From Ridgeia piscesae (taxonomy: Eukaryota; Annelida; Polychaeta; Sabellida; Siboglinidae): 64,000 nt of DNA. Where the stretch lies: assembly GCA_025642075.2 (NCBI GenBank), contig JAODUO010001069.1, forward strand, positions 62,001 through 126,000. The letters are read 5' to 3'. Positions 35,004 to 47,997 of this stretch are shown here, one piece after another; the first letter of the stretch is position 1, and each line of letters opens with the position of its first letter. Under the pieces are notes generated by a model, which was given only the letters and a program-made list of their open reading frames with translations, was not told where the DNA came from and did no database searches. A program made the position numbers and the translations under genes.

Positions 35004-35759
35004 TCAGTGGTCAGGTCTAAGATGGACCAAGATAACATCTGTGAACACAACCTTCTGACATTCACACATGTCAACTGTGGCTACGTTAGCTGCAACACGG
35101 GTAAACAAAACACTACCGTGTGAGGAAATATCAACTCTAGTTTATAATAATCAAACTGTTGTCTGTTGTTTCAAATGTCCTCCGTGTCACAGTTCCAAGT
35201 CTGTCCCGTTCAACACGGATGTTGACCCAACTGCCCCTTGTCCTTAGTCGACCCTCTGCCCGCTAAGTTCAGAGCGATTCTGGCCAGACGCGTGACGCAT
35301 TGCTGATCCACACCGTCTTACTGCTTCCACCAACTGTAAGGGTTCGTAATGTGTTTTGAGCCTGTCCTTGGCCTACTAATTACAGCACGCGCTGGCTGAT
35401 TTTTGAGATTAGCCCTGAATGTATCTATTCTATTTATAATGCACTGATCAAAAGTCACATCCAGTGTCAATGATGGAACAACACAATATTGATCAGGATG
35501 CAAGGTGGAAATAATACGGAAAAAACAAAAGGTTTCTTGAGTCGTACTTATTCTCAATATTGCTACACGCATTTCATTGCGATTAGTTGAAGCAAGATCG
35601 GTACTGCTTGCGTTTGCACCGAGTCGAATGTGGTCCTGTTTATAATATTATGTCTATCAGGATCTTATACATGTAAGTAGAGATCTTGAATGTGACTCTC
35701 ATCTTGATCGTCAGCCAATGCAGCGATTACAGATCGGCGTGATATGACCTCGCCGTCTC

Positions 35760-36020
35760 ACACGGTTGGGTTGATAAGGCGAGTGACAGAGTTTTGTGCT
35801 CGTTGGAGTCAGTGCATTGTTCAGTCCACCGAGTAGACCATTGCAGTAGTCTAGGCGACTCAGCACAAGACAATGTATCGTTTCAGCAGGTGTCGGATTC
35901 TGCTGGTCAAGCCTAGATGATAGTATGCCTAAGAGCAGTAGCTGGACATGAGTCGATCCAGTTGGACGTCTATCACAGTAGCAGCCCTGATGTCTGCCTG
36001 CGTCCGTTGACCTCAATGTC
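35760..36020 (-). pseudogene. RT C-terminal fragment in array unit
   Basis: Same blocks as 33440-33700, offset by 2320 bp. Confidence 0.75.
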
Positions 36021-36683
36021 AGCCCAGGTAACTCCAAGCAGGGACCATAGACTCGAGGATTGTGGGGTGACTTCAGCAGATACACTCGACTAATGCATAG
36101 GACGGAGTCAACGACTGCAACAAACACATTCAGTCGTCAGGTCTAAGATGCACCAAGTCGTACGTCTTATGATGATAACATCTGTGAACACAACCTTCTA
36201 ACATTCACACATGTCAACTGTGGCTACGTTAGCTGTGACACGGTTAAACTCTTATAATTATAATTATAATCAAACTCTTGTCTACTTTATTGTTTCAAAT
36301 GACAACGCTACTCCTAGTGACACAACAAAGGAAACAATTTAATGTAAAATAAATAAAATCAGTTCAATGTATGAAAAATCAATTTATAACATGTCACCTG
36401 GTTTTGAGCCGACCCCTCAATGAATATATCAATATGTCAGCGTTGACTTGTTACAATGTTTCAAGAGGCCTGGCGCTGACTAAATCAATGTAGACCAGAA
36501 AAGAATTGCCACAAAGTCTCACACAAGGCTGTCTACCCCTGGCAGGGGTGAATCCCGTTGCCCCGGTGACACCCGTGAGGGTGCGCTGATGTCACAATAT
36601 GGTGGTGTCACATGTGTGACATGATGTGACAAGTGATGTGACATAGTTGACCTGTGTCGTGTCATGACTCAATCTGTCTTGAC

Positions 36684-36908
36684 TTGTAGCTGGTCTTTAT
36701 AGAATGAGATGATTCTCTGCAGCTCATCCACATCTCTACCCCAGTCTCCACCCCTGTCCGCCAAAGGTCGTGCCTTCACCAGGGCGAGGGTGGCTTCGAG
36801 GCCCTCTAAACGGCGTGTGCAGGTCACGACGGGGTCATCGTCCCACGACCTCTGCCCTGTCTGACACGACAAATGTGTTTTGTGTAACACTTCTTCTATT
36901 GCAAGCGT
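36684..36908 (-). CDS. exon-like module, 75 codons, second intact copy
   Basis: Same borders (atgtcag|acgctt and ctacaa|gtcaag) and same 225-base length as the copy at 30044-30268, still fully open, with substitutions such as HKTHLSCQTGQRSWDDDPVV. Preservation of length and frame between copies is the main hint of coding function. Confidence 0.45.
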
Positions 36909-37789
36909 CTGACATGTGGTTACCAGACGTCATGTCACGGATGTAACACGTCTCAGTGGTTGCACTCAATCTGGTTGTTCTGTGGATATGTACAGTCTTG
37001 CACGCCTTCACTCAGCTTCATCACGGCTTCTTCTTCTTACCTTATAGCTTGTCTTTATAGAATGAGATGATTCGCTGCAGCTCATCCACATCTCTACCCC
37101 AGTCTCTACCCCTGTCCGGCAAAGGTTGTGCCTGCACCAGGGCGAGGGTGTTTTATCTACATGAGTTGGAGCGGGAGAGAGTCGACGACTGCAACAAACA
37201 CATTCAGTGGTCAGGTCTAAGATGGACCAAGTCGTACGTCTTACGATGATAACATCTGTGAACACAACCTTCTAACATTCACACACGTCAACGGTGGCTA
37301 CGTTAGCTGTGACACGGTTAAGTGAAACACTGTTGTGTGAGGAAATATCAACTTAAGTCTATAATAATCAAACTCTTGTCTACTTTATTGTTTCAAATGA
37401 CAATGCTACTCCTTGTGAAACAAAAAAGGAAACAATTTAACGTAAAACAAATAAAATCTGTTCAATGCATGAAAAATAGATTTCTAACAAATGTCATCCA
37501 GAAGACTATGATTTCTATACACGTGTACCTATGTTTTGAGCCTGTCCTTGGCCTACTAATTACATCACGCGCTGGCTGATTTTTGAGATTAGCCCTGAAT
37601 GTATCTACCGGTATTCTATTTATAGTGCACTGATCAAAAGTCACATCCAGTGTCAATGATGGAACAACAAAATATTGATCAGGATGCAAGGTGGAAATAA
37701 TACGGAAAAAACAAAAGGTTTCTTGAGTCGTACATATTGGGTTGATAAGGCGTGATATGATCTCGCCGTCTGACACAGTTGGGTTGATA

Positions 37790-38098
37790 AGGCGAGCGAC
37801 AGAGTTTTGTGCTCGTTGGAGTCAGTGCATTGTTCAGTCCACCGAGTAGACCATTGCAGTAGTCGAGACGACTCAGCACAAGACAACGTATCGTTTCAGC
37901 AGGTGTTGGATTCTGCTGGTCAAGCGTAGATGATAGTATGCCTAAGAGCAGTAGCTGGACATGGGTCGGTCCAGTTGGACGTCTATCACAGTAGCAGCCC
38001 TGATGTCTGCCTGCGTCCGTTGACCTCAATGTCAGCCCAGGTAGCTCCAAGCTGGGGCCATAGACTCGGGGATTGTGGGGTGACTTCAGCAGATACAC
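37790..38098 (-). pseudogene. RT C-terminal fragment in array unit
   Basis: Near-identical to 31140-31500 at an offset of about 6643 bp. Confidence 0.75.
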
Positions 38099-38674
38099 TC
38101 GACTAATGCATAGGACGGAGTCAACGACTGCAACAGATACATTCAGTCGTCAGGTCTAAGATGCACCAAGTCGTACGTCTTATGATGATAACATCTGTGA
38201 ACACAACCTTCTAACATTCACACATGTCAACTGTGGCTACGTTAGCTGTGACACGGTTAAACTCTTGTAATTATAATCAAACTCTTGTCTACTTTATTGT
38301 TTCAAATGACCACGCTACTCCTAGTGACACAAAAAAGGAAACAATTTAATGTAAAATAAATAAAATCAGTTCAATGTATGAAAAATCGATTTATAACATG
38401 TCACCTGGTTTTGAGCCGACCCCTCAATGAATATATAAATTTGTCATTGTCGACTTGTTACATTCTTTCAAGTGGTCAGGCCTGACTAAATCAATATAGA
38501 CCAGAAGAGAATCCCCACAAAGTCTCACACACGGTTGTCTACCCCTGGCAAGGGTAAATCCCGTTGCCCCGGTGACACCGCGTGAGGGCGCGCTGATGTC
38601 ACAATATGGTGTTGTCACATGTGTGACGTGATGTGACAAGACACCTGACATAGTTTACCTGTGGCAGGTGGTGA

Positions 38675-38885
38675 CTCGGTCACTCTTGACTAGTAGCTGT
38701 CTTGTTACAATGTTGGTCTTGATATTCTGTGATGAGCCACATCGTTACCCCAGTATTCACACCTGTCCGTCAGGCCATCCTCGCCCTGCACCAGGGCGAG
38801 GGTGGCTTCGAGGTCCTCTAAACGGCGTGTGCACGTCACGACCCAATCATCGTCCCTCGACCTCTGTCCTGTCTGACATGACAAC
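38675..38885 (-). pseudogene. diverged exon-like module
   Basis: Near-identical to 32030-32240 at an offset of 6644 bp; frame-broken. Confidence 0.45.
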
Positions 38886-39796
38886 TGTGTTTGGTGTAAC
38901 TTCTTCTATTGCAAGCGTCTGACATGTGGTTACCAGACATCATATCACGGGTGGAACACGTCTCAGTGGTTGCACTCAATCTGGTTGTTCTGTGGATATG
39001 TACAGTCTTGCACGTCTTCACTCAGCTTCATCGCGGCTTCTTCTTTTTACCTTGTAGCTTGTCTTTATAGAAAGAGATGGACATGGGTCGGTCCAGTTGG
39101 ACGTCTATCACAGTAGCAGCCCTGATGTCTGCCTGCGTCCGTTGACCTCAATGTCAGCCCAGGTAGCTCCAAGCTGGGGCCATAGACTCGAGGATTGTGG
39201 GGTGACTTCAGCAGATACACTCGACTAATGCATAGGATGGAGTCAACGACTGCAACAAACACATTCAGTCGTCAGGTCTAAGATGCACCAAGACGTACGT
39301 CTTACGATGATAACATCTGTGAACACAACCTTCTAACATTCACACATGTCAACTGTGGCTACGTTAGCTGTGACACGGTTAAACTCTTATAATTATAATT
39401 ATAATCAAACTCTTGTCTACTTTATTGTTTCAAATGACAACGCTACTCCTAGTGACACAAAAAAGGAAACAATTTAATGCAAAATAAATAAAATCAGTTC
39501 AATGTATGAAAAATCGATTTATAACATGTCACCTGGTTTTTAGCCAACCCCTCGATGAATATATCAATATGTCAGTGTTGACTTGTTACAATGTTTCAAG
39601 AGGCCGGGCCTGACTAAATCAATGTAGACCAGAAAAGAATTGCCACAAAGTCTCACACAAGGCTGTCTACCCCTGGCAGGGGTGAATCCCGTTGCCCCGG
39701 TGAGGGTGCGCTGATGTCACAGTATGGAGTTGTCACATGTGACAAGTGACGTGCCGTAGTTTACCTGTGTCGTGTCATGATTCGGTCTGTCTTGAC

Positions 39797-40007
39797 TTGT
39801 AGCTGGTCTTTATAGAATGAGATGATTCGCTGCAGCTCATCCACATCTCTACCCCTGTCCACCAAAGGTCGAGCCTGCACCAGGGCGAGGGTAGTCTTGA
39901 GGCCCTCTAAACAGCGTGTGCAGGTCACGACGGGGTCACCGTCCCACGACCTGCCCCGTCTGACACGACAACTGTGTTTGGTGTAACACTTCTTCTATTG
40001 CAAGCGT
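39797..40007 (-). pseudogene. exon-like module with 14-base deficit
   Basis: Borders as in the 75-codon copies, but only 211 bases long. The missing bases (12 around the GGDWGRD codons plus 2 near the PVV block) shift the frame. Confidence 0.5.
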
Positions 40008-41144
40008 CTGACATGTGGTTACGAGACGTCATGTCACGGGTGGAACACGTCTCAGTGGTTGCACTCAATCTGGTTGTTCTGTGGATATGTACAGTCTCGC
40101 ACGTCTTCACTCAGCTTCATCGCGGCTTCTTCTTCTTACCTTGTAGCTTGTCTTTATAGAAAGAGATGATTCGCTGCAGCTCATCCACATCTCTACCCCA
40201 GTCTCTACCCCTGTCCGCCAAAGGTCGTGCCTGCACCAGGGCGAGGGTGTTTTATCTACATGAGTTGGAGCGGGAGAGAGTCGACGACTGCAACAAACAC
40301 ATTCAGTGGTCATGTCTAAGATGGACCAAGTCGTGCGTATTACGATGATAACATCTGTGAACACAACCTTCTAACATTCACACACGTCAACGGTGGCTAC
40401 GTTAGCTGTGACACGGTTAAACGAAACACTACCGTGTGAAGAAATATCAACTCTAGTCTATAATATCAAACTCTTGTCTACTTTATTGTTTCAAATGACA
40501 ATGCTACTCCTTGTGAAACAAAAAAGAAAACAATTTAATGTAAAACAAATAAAATCACTTCAATGCATGAAAAATTGATTTCTAACAAATGTCATCCAGA
40601 AGACAAGAATTTCTATACACAGATACAATCGTCAGGTCTAAGATGGACCAAGTCTTACGTCTTACGATGATAACATCTGTGAACACAACCTTCTAACATT
40701 CACACATGTCAACTGTGGCTACATTAGCTGTGACACGGTTAAACTCTAGTCTGTTATAATCAAACTCTTGTCTACTTTATTGTTTCAAATGACAACGCTA
40801 CTCCTTGTGACAGAAAAAAGGAAACAATTTAATGTAAAATAAATAAAATCAGTTCAATGTATGAAAAATCAGTTGATAACATGTCACCTGGTTTTGAGCC
40901 GACCCCTCAATGAATATATAAATTTGTCATTGTCGACTTTGTTTCATTTGCCGGGCACTGACTAAATCAATATAGACCAGAAGAGAATCCCCACAAAGTC
41001 TCACACACGGTTGTCTACCCCTGGCAGGGGTGAATCCCGTTGCCCCAGTAACACCACGTGAGGGCGCGCTGATGTCACAATATGGTGTTGTCACATGTGT
41101 GACGTGATGTGACAAGACACCTGACATAGTTTACCTGTGGCAGG

Positions 41145-41360
41145 TGGTGACTCGGTCACTCTTGACTTGTAGCTGTCTTGTTACAATGTTGGTCTTGATA
41201 TTCTGTGATGAGCCACATAGTTACCCCAGTATTCACACCTGTCCGTCAGGCCATCCTCGCCCTGCACCTGGGCGAGGGTGGCTTCAAGGTCCTCTAAACG
41301 GCGTGTGCAAGTCACGACCCAATCATCGTCCCTCGACCTCTGTCCTGTCTGACATGACAA
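41145..41360 (-). pseudogene. diverged exon-like module
   Basis: Corresponds to 34342-34580; frame-broken. Confidence 0.4.
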
Positions 41361-41539
41361 CTGTGTTTGGTGTAACTTCTTCTATTGCAAGCGTCTGACA
41401 TGTGGTTACCAGACATCATATCACGGGTGGAACACGTCTCAGTGGTTGCATTCAATCTGGTTGTTCTATGGATATGTACAGTCTTGCACGTCTTCACTCA
41501 GCTTCATCGCGGCTTCTTCTTACCTTGTAGCTGGTCTTT

Positions 41540-41752
41540 ATAGAATGAGATGATTCGCTGCAGCTCAGACACATCGTTACACTCGACGAATGCATAGGAC
41601 AGAGTCAACGACTGCAACACAAGACAACGTATCGTTTCAGCAGGTGTCGGATTCTGCTGGTCAAGCGTAGATGATAGTATGCCTAAGAGCAGTAGCTGGA
41701 CACGGGTCGGTCCAGTTTCAAGTCTATCACTGTAGCATCCCTGATTTTTCAC
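41540..41752 (-). pseudogene. short RT fragment fused to exon-like module
   Basis: Same fusion as 32460-32640, in the last array unit. Confidence 0.6.
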
Positions 41753-42150
41753 TGCGTCCGTTGTTACATAGGACGCAGTCGACGACTACAACAGACACAT
41801 TCAGTGGTCAGGTCTAAGATGGACCAAGATAACATCTGTGAACACAGCCTTCTGACATTCACACATGTCAACTGTGGCTACATTAGCTGTGACACGGGTA
41901 AACAAAACACTACCGTGTGAGGAAATATCAACTCTAGTTTATAATAATCAAACTGTTGTCTGTTGTTTCAAATGTCCTCCGTGTCACAGTTCCAAGTCTG
42001 TCCCGTTCAACACGGATGTTGACCCAACTGCCCCTTGTCCTTAGTCGACCCTGTGCCCGCTAAGTTCAGAGCGATTCTGGCCGGACGCGTGACGCATTGC
42101 TGATCCACACCGTCTTACTGCTTCCACCAACTGTAAGGGTTCGTAATGTC

Positions 42151-42586
42151 AACGCCAAACATCACACACTGACGATGTGAGAATTTGTAGAGATATAATT
42201 GACACCTAGTGGTCCTACGCATGCTGTGGACCTGTCAGCTCTGAAACAAGTTTACCAGCCACTGTCGGCGCCCACTGTCTGTCTGTGTCCATCAGCCGCG
42301 GACCGGCTTTATAAAGGCTGGCCCGACGGATGACCCCTTTTCAGGATGCATTACTCCCTCATCCTCCATACAACAGCAACAGTCCCTACTGCTACTTGGC
42401 TTCCCTACTAGGAAGGACTAGGGTGAACTGGTGGGGTCACTCATTGACCAGTGGGAAGTTGGAGGCACCCTCTGCAGTAGACAGGATTGATAACTGGTCA
42501 ATTTACCTCTCTGGGAGCCTGTACTATTAAAATTCTACACCTTTGCAAAAGGACTAATTCCTCCTACTCCTTTAACTGGATCTGTG
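42151..42586. other. unique sequence with palindromic TATA-like block
   Basis: The array ends at about 42150. ggctttataaaggctgg at 42305-42321 is a TATA-like motif readable on either strand. No supported exon follows it on either side. Confidence 0.35.
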
Positions 42587-45500
42587 CTTGAGCTCATCAG
42601 AGCATCTTCCATGAATGTCACATTATCTCTCTTATCTGGGTTCTCATCCAACTTCTGTGCTTGAGCTCATCAGAGCATCTTCCATGAATGTTACAGTATC
42701 TCTCTTATCTGGGTTCTCATCCAACTTCTGTGCTTGAGCTCATCAGAGCATCTTCCATGAATGTTACAGTATCTCTCTTATCTGGGGTCTCATCCAACTT
42801 CTGTGCTTGAGCTCATCAGAGCATCTTCCATGAATGTTACAGTATCTCTCTTATCTGGGGTCTCATCCAACTTCTGTGCTTGAGCTCATCAGAGCATCTT
42901 CCATGAATGTTACAGTATCTCTCTTATCTGGGGTCTCATCCAACTTCTGTGCTTGAGCTCATCAGAGCATCTTCCATGAATGTTACAGTATCTCTCTTAT
43001 CTGGGGTCTCATCCAACTTCTGTGCTTGAGCTCATCAGAGCATCTTCCATGAATGTTACAGTATCTCTCTTATCTGGGGTCTCATCCAACTTCTGTGCTT
43101 GAGCTCATCAGAGCATCTTCCATGAATGTCACATTATCTCTCTTATCTGGGGTCTCATCCAACTTCTGTGCTTGAGCTCATCAGAGCATCTTCCATGAAT
43201 GTCACATTATCTCTCTTATCTGGGGTCTCATCCAACTTCTGTGCTTGAGCTCATCAGAGCATCTTCCATGAATGTTACAGTATCTCTCTTATCTGGGGTC
43301 TCATCCAACTTCTGTGCTTGAGCTCATCAGAGCATCTTCCATGAATGTCACATTATCTCTCTTATCTGGGGTCTCATCCAACTTCTGTGCTTGAGCTCAT
43401 CAGAGCATCTTCCATGAATGTCACATTATCTCTCTTATCTGGGGTCTCATCCAACTTCTGTGCTTGAGCTCATCAGAGCATCTTCCATGAATGTTACAGT
43501 ATCTCTCTTATCTGGGTTCTCATCCAACTTCTGTGCTTGAGCTCCTCAGAGCATCTTCCATGAATGTTACAGTATCTCTCTTATCTGGGGTCTCATCCAA
43601 CTTCTGTGCTTGAGCTCATCAGAGCATCTTCCATGAATGTTACAGTATCTCTCTTATCTGGGTTCTCATCCAACTTCTGTGCTTGAGTTCATCAGAGCAT
43701 CTTCCATGAATGTTACATTATCTCTCTTATCTGGGGTCTCATCCAACTTCTGTGCTTGAGCTCCTCAGAGCATCTTCCATGAATGTTACAGTATCTCTCT
43801 TATCTGGGTTCTCATCCAACTTCTGTGCTTGAGCTCCTCAGAGCATCTTCCATGAATGTTACATTATCTCTCTTATCTGGGGTCTCATCCAACTTCTGTG
43901 CTTGAGCTCATCAGAGCATCTTCCATGAATGTCACATTATCTCTCTTATCTGGGGTCTCATCCAACTTCTGTGCTTGAGCTCCTCAGAGCATCTTCCATG
44001 AATGTTACAGTATCTCTCTTATCTGGGGTCTCATCCAACTTCTGTGCTTGAGCTCATCAGAGCATCTTCCATGAATATTACAGTATCTCTCTTATCTGGG
44101 GTCTCATCCAACTTCTGTGCTTGAGTTCATCAGAGCATCTTCCATGAATGTTACATTATCTCTCTTATCTGGGGTCTCATCCAACTTCTGTGCTTGAGCT
44201 CCTCAGAGCATCTTCCATGAATGTTACAGTATCTCTCTTATCTGGGGTCTCATCCAACTTCTGTGCTTGAGCTCATCAGAGCATCTTCCATGAATATTAC
44301 AGTATCTCTCTTATCTGGGTTCTCATCCAACTTCTGTGCTTGAGTTCATCAGAGCATCTTCCATGAATGTTACATTATCTCTCTTATCTGGGGTCTCATC
44401 CAACTTCTGTGCTTGAGCTCCTCAGAGCATCTTCCATGAATGTTACAGTATCTCTCTTATCTGGGTTCTCATCCAACTTCTGTGCTTGAGTTCATCAGAG
44501 CATCTTCCATGAATGTTACATTATCTCTCTTATCTGGGGTCTCATCCAACTTCTGTGCTTAAGCTCATCAGAGCATCTTCCATGAATGTTACATTATCTC
44601 TCTTATCTGGGGTCTCTCATCCAACTTCTGTGCTTGAGCTCCTCAGAGCATCTTCCATGAATGTTACAGTATCTCTCTTATCTGGGGTCTCATCCAACTT
44701 CTGTGCTTGAGCTCATCAGAGCATCTTCCATGAATGTCACATTATCTCTCTTATCTGGGGTCTCATCCAACTTCTGTGCTTGAGCTCATCAGAGCATCTT
44801 CCATGAATGTTACATTATCTCTCTTATCTGGGGTCTCATCCAACTTCTGTGCTTGAGCTCATCAGAGCATCTTCCATGAATGTCACATTATCTCTCTTAT
44901 CTGGGGTCTCATCCAACTTCTGTGCTTGAGCTCATCAGAGCATCTTCCATGAATGTCACATTATCTCTCTTATCTGGGGTCTCATCCAACTTCTGTGCTT
45001 GAGCTCATCAGAGCATCTTCCATGAATGTCACATTATCTCTCTTATCTGGGGTCTCATCCAACTTCTGTGCTTGAGCTCCTCAGAGCATCTTCCATGAAT
45101 GTTACATTATCTCTCTTATCTGGGGTCTCATCCAACTTCTGTGCTTGAGCTCATCAGAGCATCTTCCATGAATGTCACATTATCTCTCTTATCTGGGGTC
45201 TCATCCAACTTCTGTGCTTGAGCTCATCAGAGCATCTTCCATGAATGTTACAGTATCTCTCTTATCTGGGTTCTCATCCAACTTCTGTGCTTGAGCTCAT
45301 CAGAGCATCTTCCATGAATGTTACAGTATCTCTCTTATCTGGGTTCTCATCCAACTTCTGTGCTTGAGCTCCTCAGAGCATCTTCCATGAATGTTACATT
45401 ATCTCTCTTATCTGGGGTCTCATCCAACTTCTGTGCTTGAGCTCATCAGAGCATCTTCCATGAATGTCACATTATCTCTCTTATCTGGGGTCTCATCCAA

Positions 45501-45795
45501 CTTCTGTGCTTGAGCTCCTCAGAGCATCTTCCATGAATGTTACAGTATCTCTCTTATCTGGGGTCTCATCCAACTTCTGTGCTTGAGCTCATCAGAGCAT
45601 CTTCCATGAATGTTACAGTATCTCTCTTATCTGGGTTCTCATCCAACTTCTGTGCTTGAGTTCATCAGAGCATCTTCCATGAATGTTACATTATCTCTCT
45701 TATCTGGGGTCTCATCCAACTTCTGTGCTTGAGCTCCTCAGAGCATCTTCCATGAATGTTACAGTATCTCTCTTATCTGGGGTCTCATCCAACTA
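42587..45795. repeat. 73-bp minisatellite, ~44 copies
   Basis: The anchor cttgagctcatcagagcatc recurs every 73 bp from 42587. Variable sites (gttacagt, gtcacatt, gttacatt; gctcat, gctcct, gttcat; ggggtc, gggttc) define unit types that recur in blocks, suggesting higher-order duplication. Confidence 0.98.
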
Positions 45796-46071
45796 AGAAA
45801 CTTCGCTATACACATTCAGTTTGCAGAGGTGTTTGTAAGTCTGGAATCACCATCCGAAGCCATTGTAGTGTATCGGAAGCCACGGTCAAGAGAACGCTCC
45901 TACAAAATTCGGCAGCCGTCACTTCCATCCCACCAGCTGACCCTCCATAGATCCGGTTGAAGTTATGTTGGATTTTAAGCCATTAAACCTTTGGCTGTGT
46001 CGGAGCCTCCAAACATTGCCCTTCACATGGACAGGCCATACGACTACTTAATGACTCATGCAATCCCATAT
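45796..46071 (-). pseudogene. Mutator-like transposase, distal fragment
   Basis: Minus-strand blocks YGGSAGGMEVTAAEF, then ERSLDRGFRYTTMASDGDS, then TYKHLCKLNVYSEVS, each separated by single-base frameshifts. These match the GSAGGME...RYTTMLSDGD region of Mutator-like transposases of animals. The fragment ends abruptly at the 73-bp minisatellite and continues upstream beyond the inserted element at 46072-47997. Confidence 0.75.
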
Positions 46072-46085
46072 CCCTTACGAAAAAA

Positions 46086-46340
46086 TACCGTTCAAATACC
46101 ATTGACAAAGAAGCTGAAGAGCTTCTTATAAGTACCATTCAGAATACCATTGCACCATTCAGAATACCATTCAGTCAAGTACCATTCAGATACCCTAGTA
46201 CCATTCAAAATACCATTGACAAAGACCACTGACAAATACCATTCAATGATAAACCAATCAATGGTAATTTGAATGATTTTCAGTGTAGTTGTACCATTAG
46301 AAACCATTCAAAATAACATTAATTGATCTATATCGAATTG
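46086..46340. repeat. subterminal taccatt repeats
   Basis: More than ten copies of (a)taccattc or taccattg, partly in pairs with caaaataccattgacaaag. Subterminal repeats of this kind are typical binding sites in CACTA-type elements. Confidence 0.75.
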
Positions 46341-46899
46341 CGTACCATTGATGCATTCCAGAAAACAATTCAAAATTCCATGCTAAAATATATAGCTATA
46401 CAGAGGTGCACATATGGAACAAATTGAAAACGTAGTCAAGATAAATTAACAATGGTTTAATATGTGCTGTTCTTGATCGATCGTACATCAAATCCGACAT
46501 TTTCTTTGGCCCCCGTTTTCATTTGAAGAATAAATTAAAATTAGTGTTCTATTATATTCTGACTGCATGCATGACTTTTGAATTTGCATGAAGACATAAT
46601 TATAGTTATTAGCTATCAAAAAATGATTATAAACACATTGCATTAATGTATTTTAAACTGATTAAACATGAATATTAATTTAAGTTGTGGCATAGAAATG
46701 TAAAGTAATAATTATTAATTTGAAGATATTAGGCCTTATGTTAAGTCATAAAACAATTAATCATCTCTGGCTGCCTGGGTCTATCAGCTGGCTTTGCTGT
46801 CTTCGCCGTTGTGCGTGTGTCTTTCATCGTAGGCTTACTCGCCTTCACCTCTTCGTCAACCTCTGCCGCTTCAGTATCCGTTTCATCTTTGCAACGGAG

Positions 46900-47994
46900 C
46901 CTCAGGATGCGCAAATTCTGGAAGGCATCGGAATGGTGATGATTCCTATTGTACTACTCACCGTAACTCACCATTCATTTTGAATGCAATCTTGCCTGAC
47001 AACTTTCTTAAACACTGAATGTTGCTGTCCTGGGCAGTGTATCAGCTCCTGCAAGAGAGTGTGTCCCCAGGATCATTGAGGAAAGCTCAAGTAGCATTAG
47101 AAAAATGTGTCATCTACACAGCTCGCCTCTATGGGAAGGAACATGTTAGTTATAACGGTCACCAGCTAGTACACTGGCCAGACACAGTGCAGACATGGGG
47201 ACCACTTTGGGCAGTCATGTTTTCATTTTGAAAGCATGAAGCATGGGACTCGGCATACAGCTATTCAAATAGCAGAAAGGTACCTCACTATGCGGTGCCT
47301 TCCTTCATTAGAACAACTCTGAATCCCGAATGCTTCCAAAGAAGTATCAGAAATGCATGCTAACTTGTCTCATCATGGCATGTATGTTTGAAAGAGCACC
47401 CGTACAGTTGGAAGGGTGGGAATGTATCGGCAACCTAAGCAAGACTTGCCATTCAGCGTGCATTCCAACTTCAGATTGAAGTAGGTACCATTGCTGACCA
47501 TTATGACCACTTCTCGAGGAGTAGACTAATGCTTTCATCCATGAACTATCGGCATGGTAAACTAAAGAAACGAGTTGATCATGCAATTCAAGGTGATTGT
47601 GGCAATGTATTCATCGTGAAAACACTTATTGTGATGAAGCTGCCTTGCCACTGGTGTGCACGGTAATTGCACATGTCAGGATAGCTGTCTTGTGCTTTTG
47701 TTAAAGTGTGAAAATGAAAACGGGCACATTTTCACAGACAGACAGGTTGGTGTGGTCTCTGACTATATGCATCAGTTTCAACCAACTAATGCTATTAGGG
47801 CTGAAAGCATTGCAAGAAAGTGCATTTTGTTATCAGTTGGCAACAAAGAATATGCAATTCCACTGCCTAATTCTTTAGAAACTGACCGAGTCCGTAGTAA
47901 ATGCAGATGTCAGGAAATATTTTTATTTGTTGACAATTTCCTTCAACTAGTTTCCAATGGTATTCAACGGTATACCATTGGCTCTTTTTTGTAA
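46900..47994 (+). pseudogene. CACTA-like transposase remnant (C-terminal half)
   Basis: Plus-strand blocks in changing frames: ILPDNFLKH, then LLSWAVYQLLQESVSPGSLR, LYGKEHVSYNGHQLVHW, TWGPLW, CFHFESMKHGTRHTAIQIAE, and finally RKCILLSVGNKEYAIPLPN. The NxHQLxHL...GPLW pattern is the DUF4218-like region of CACTA-group transposases, and the last block is the usual C-terminal end. Stops and frameshifts make it non-functional. Confidence 0.7.
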
Positions 47995-47997
47995 GGG

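Larger units (their letters stand above)
29560..42150 (-). repeat. tandem array of 1.1-2.3 kb complex units
   Basis: The marker agcttcatcgcggcttcttc recurs at about 30376, 32382, 34701, 37016, 39025, 40111 and 41501, giving unit lengths near 2006, 2320, 2315, 2009, 1086 and 1390. Each unit combines an RT C-terminal fragment, a cctcaatgaatatat(a/c)aa block, an exon-like coding module and AT-rich spacers. The segment at about 30370-32390 recurs at about 37010-39040 with a constant offset near 6640-6644 and very few differences, and units 32.4 and 34.7 also nearly match. Confidence 0.93.
46072..47997 (+). mobile_element. CACTA-like DNA transposon inserted in Mutator-like pseudogene
   Basis: The ends are CCCTTACGAAAAAA (46072) and TTTTTTGTAAGGG (47997), inverted repeats. 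AT flanks both sides (46070-46071 and 47998-47999). Subterminal copies of taccattcaaa/taccattgac crowd 46086-46330 and reappear near the right end (47955-47980). Inside, on the plus strand, are the remains of a transposase. With the element and one AT removed, the host pseudogene reads through as HTSAYGIA, which supports these borders. Confidence 0.8.

Noticed and set aside
42305..42321. TATA-box promoter
   Set aside because: The motif is palindromic and convincing only as a hexamer. No supported exon or transcription start follows on either strand.
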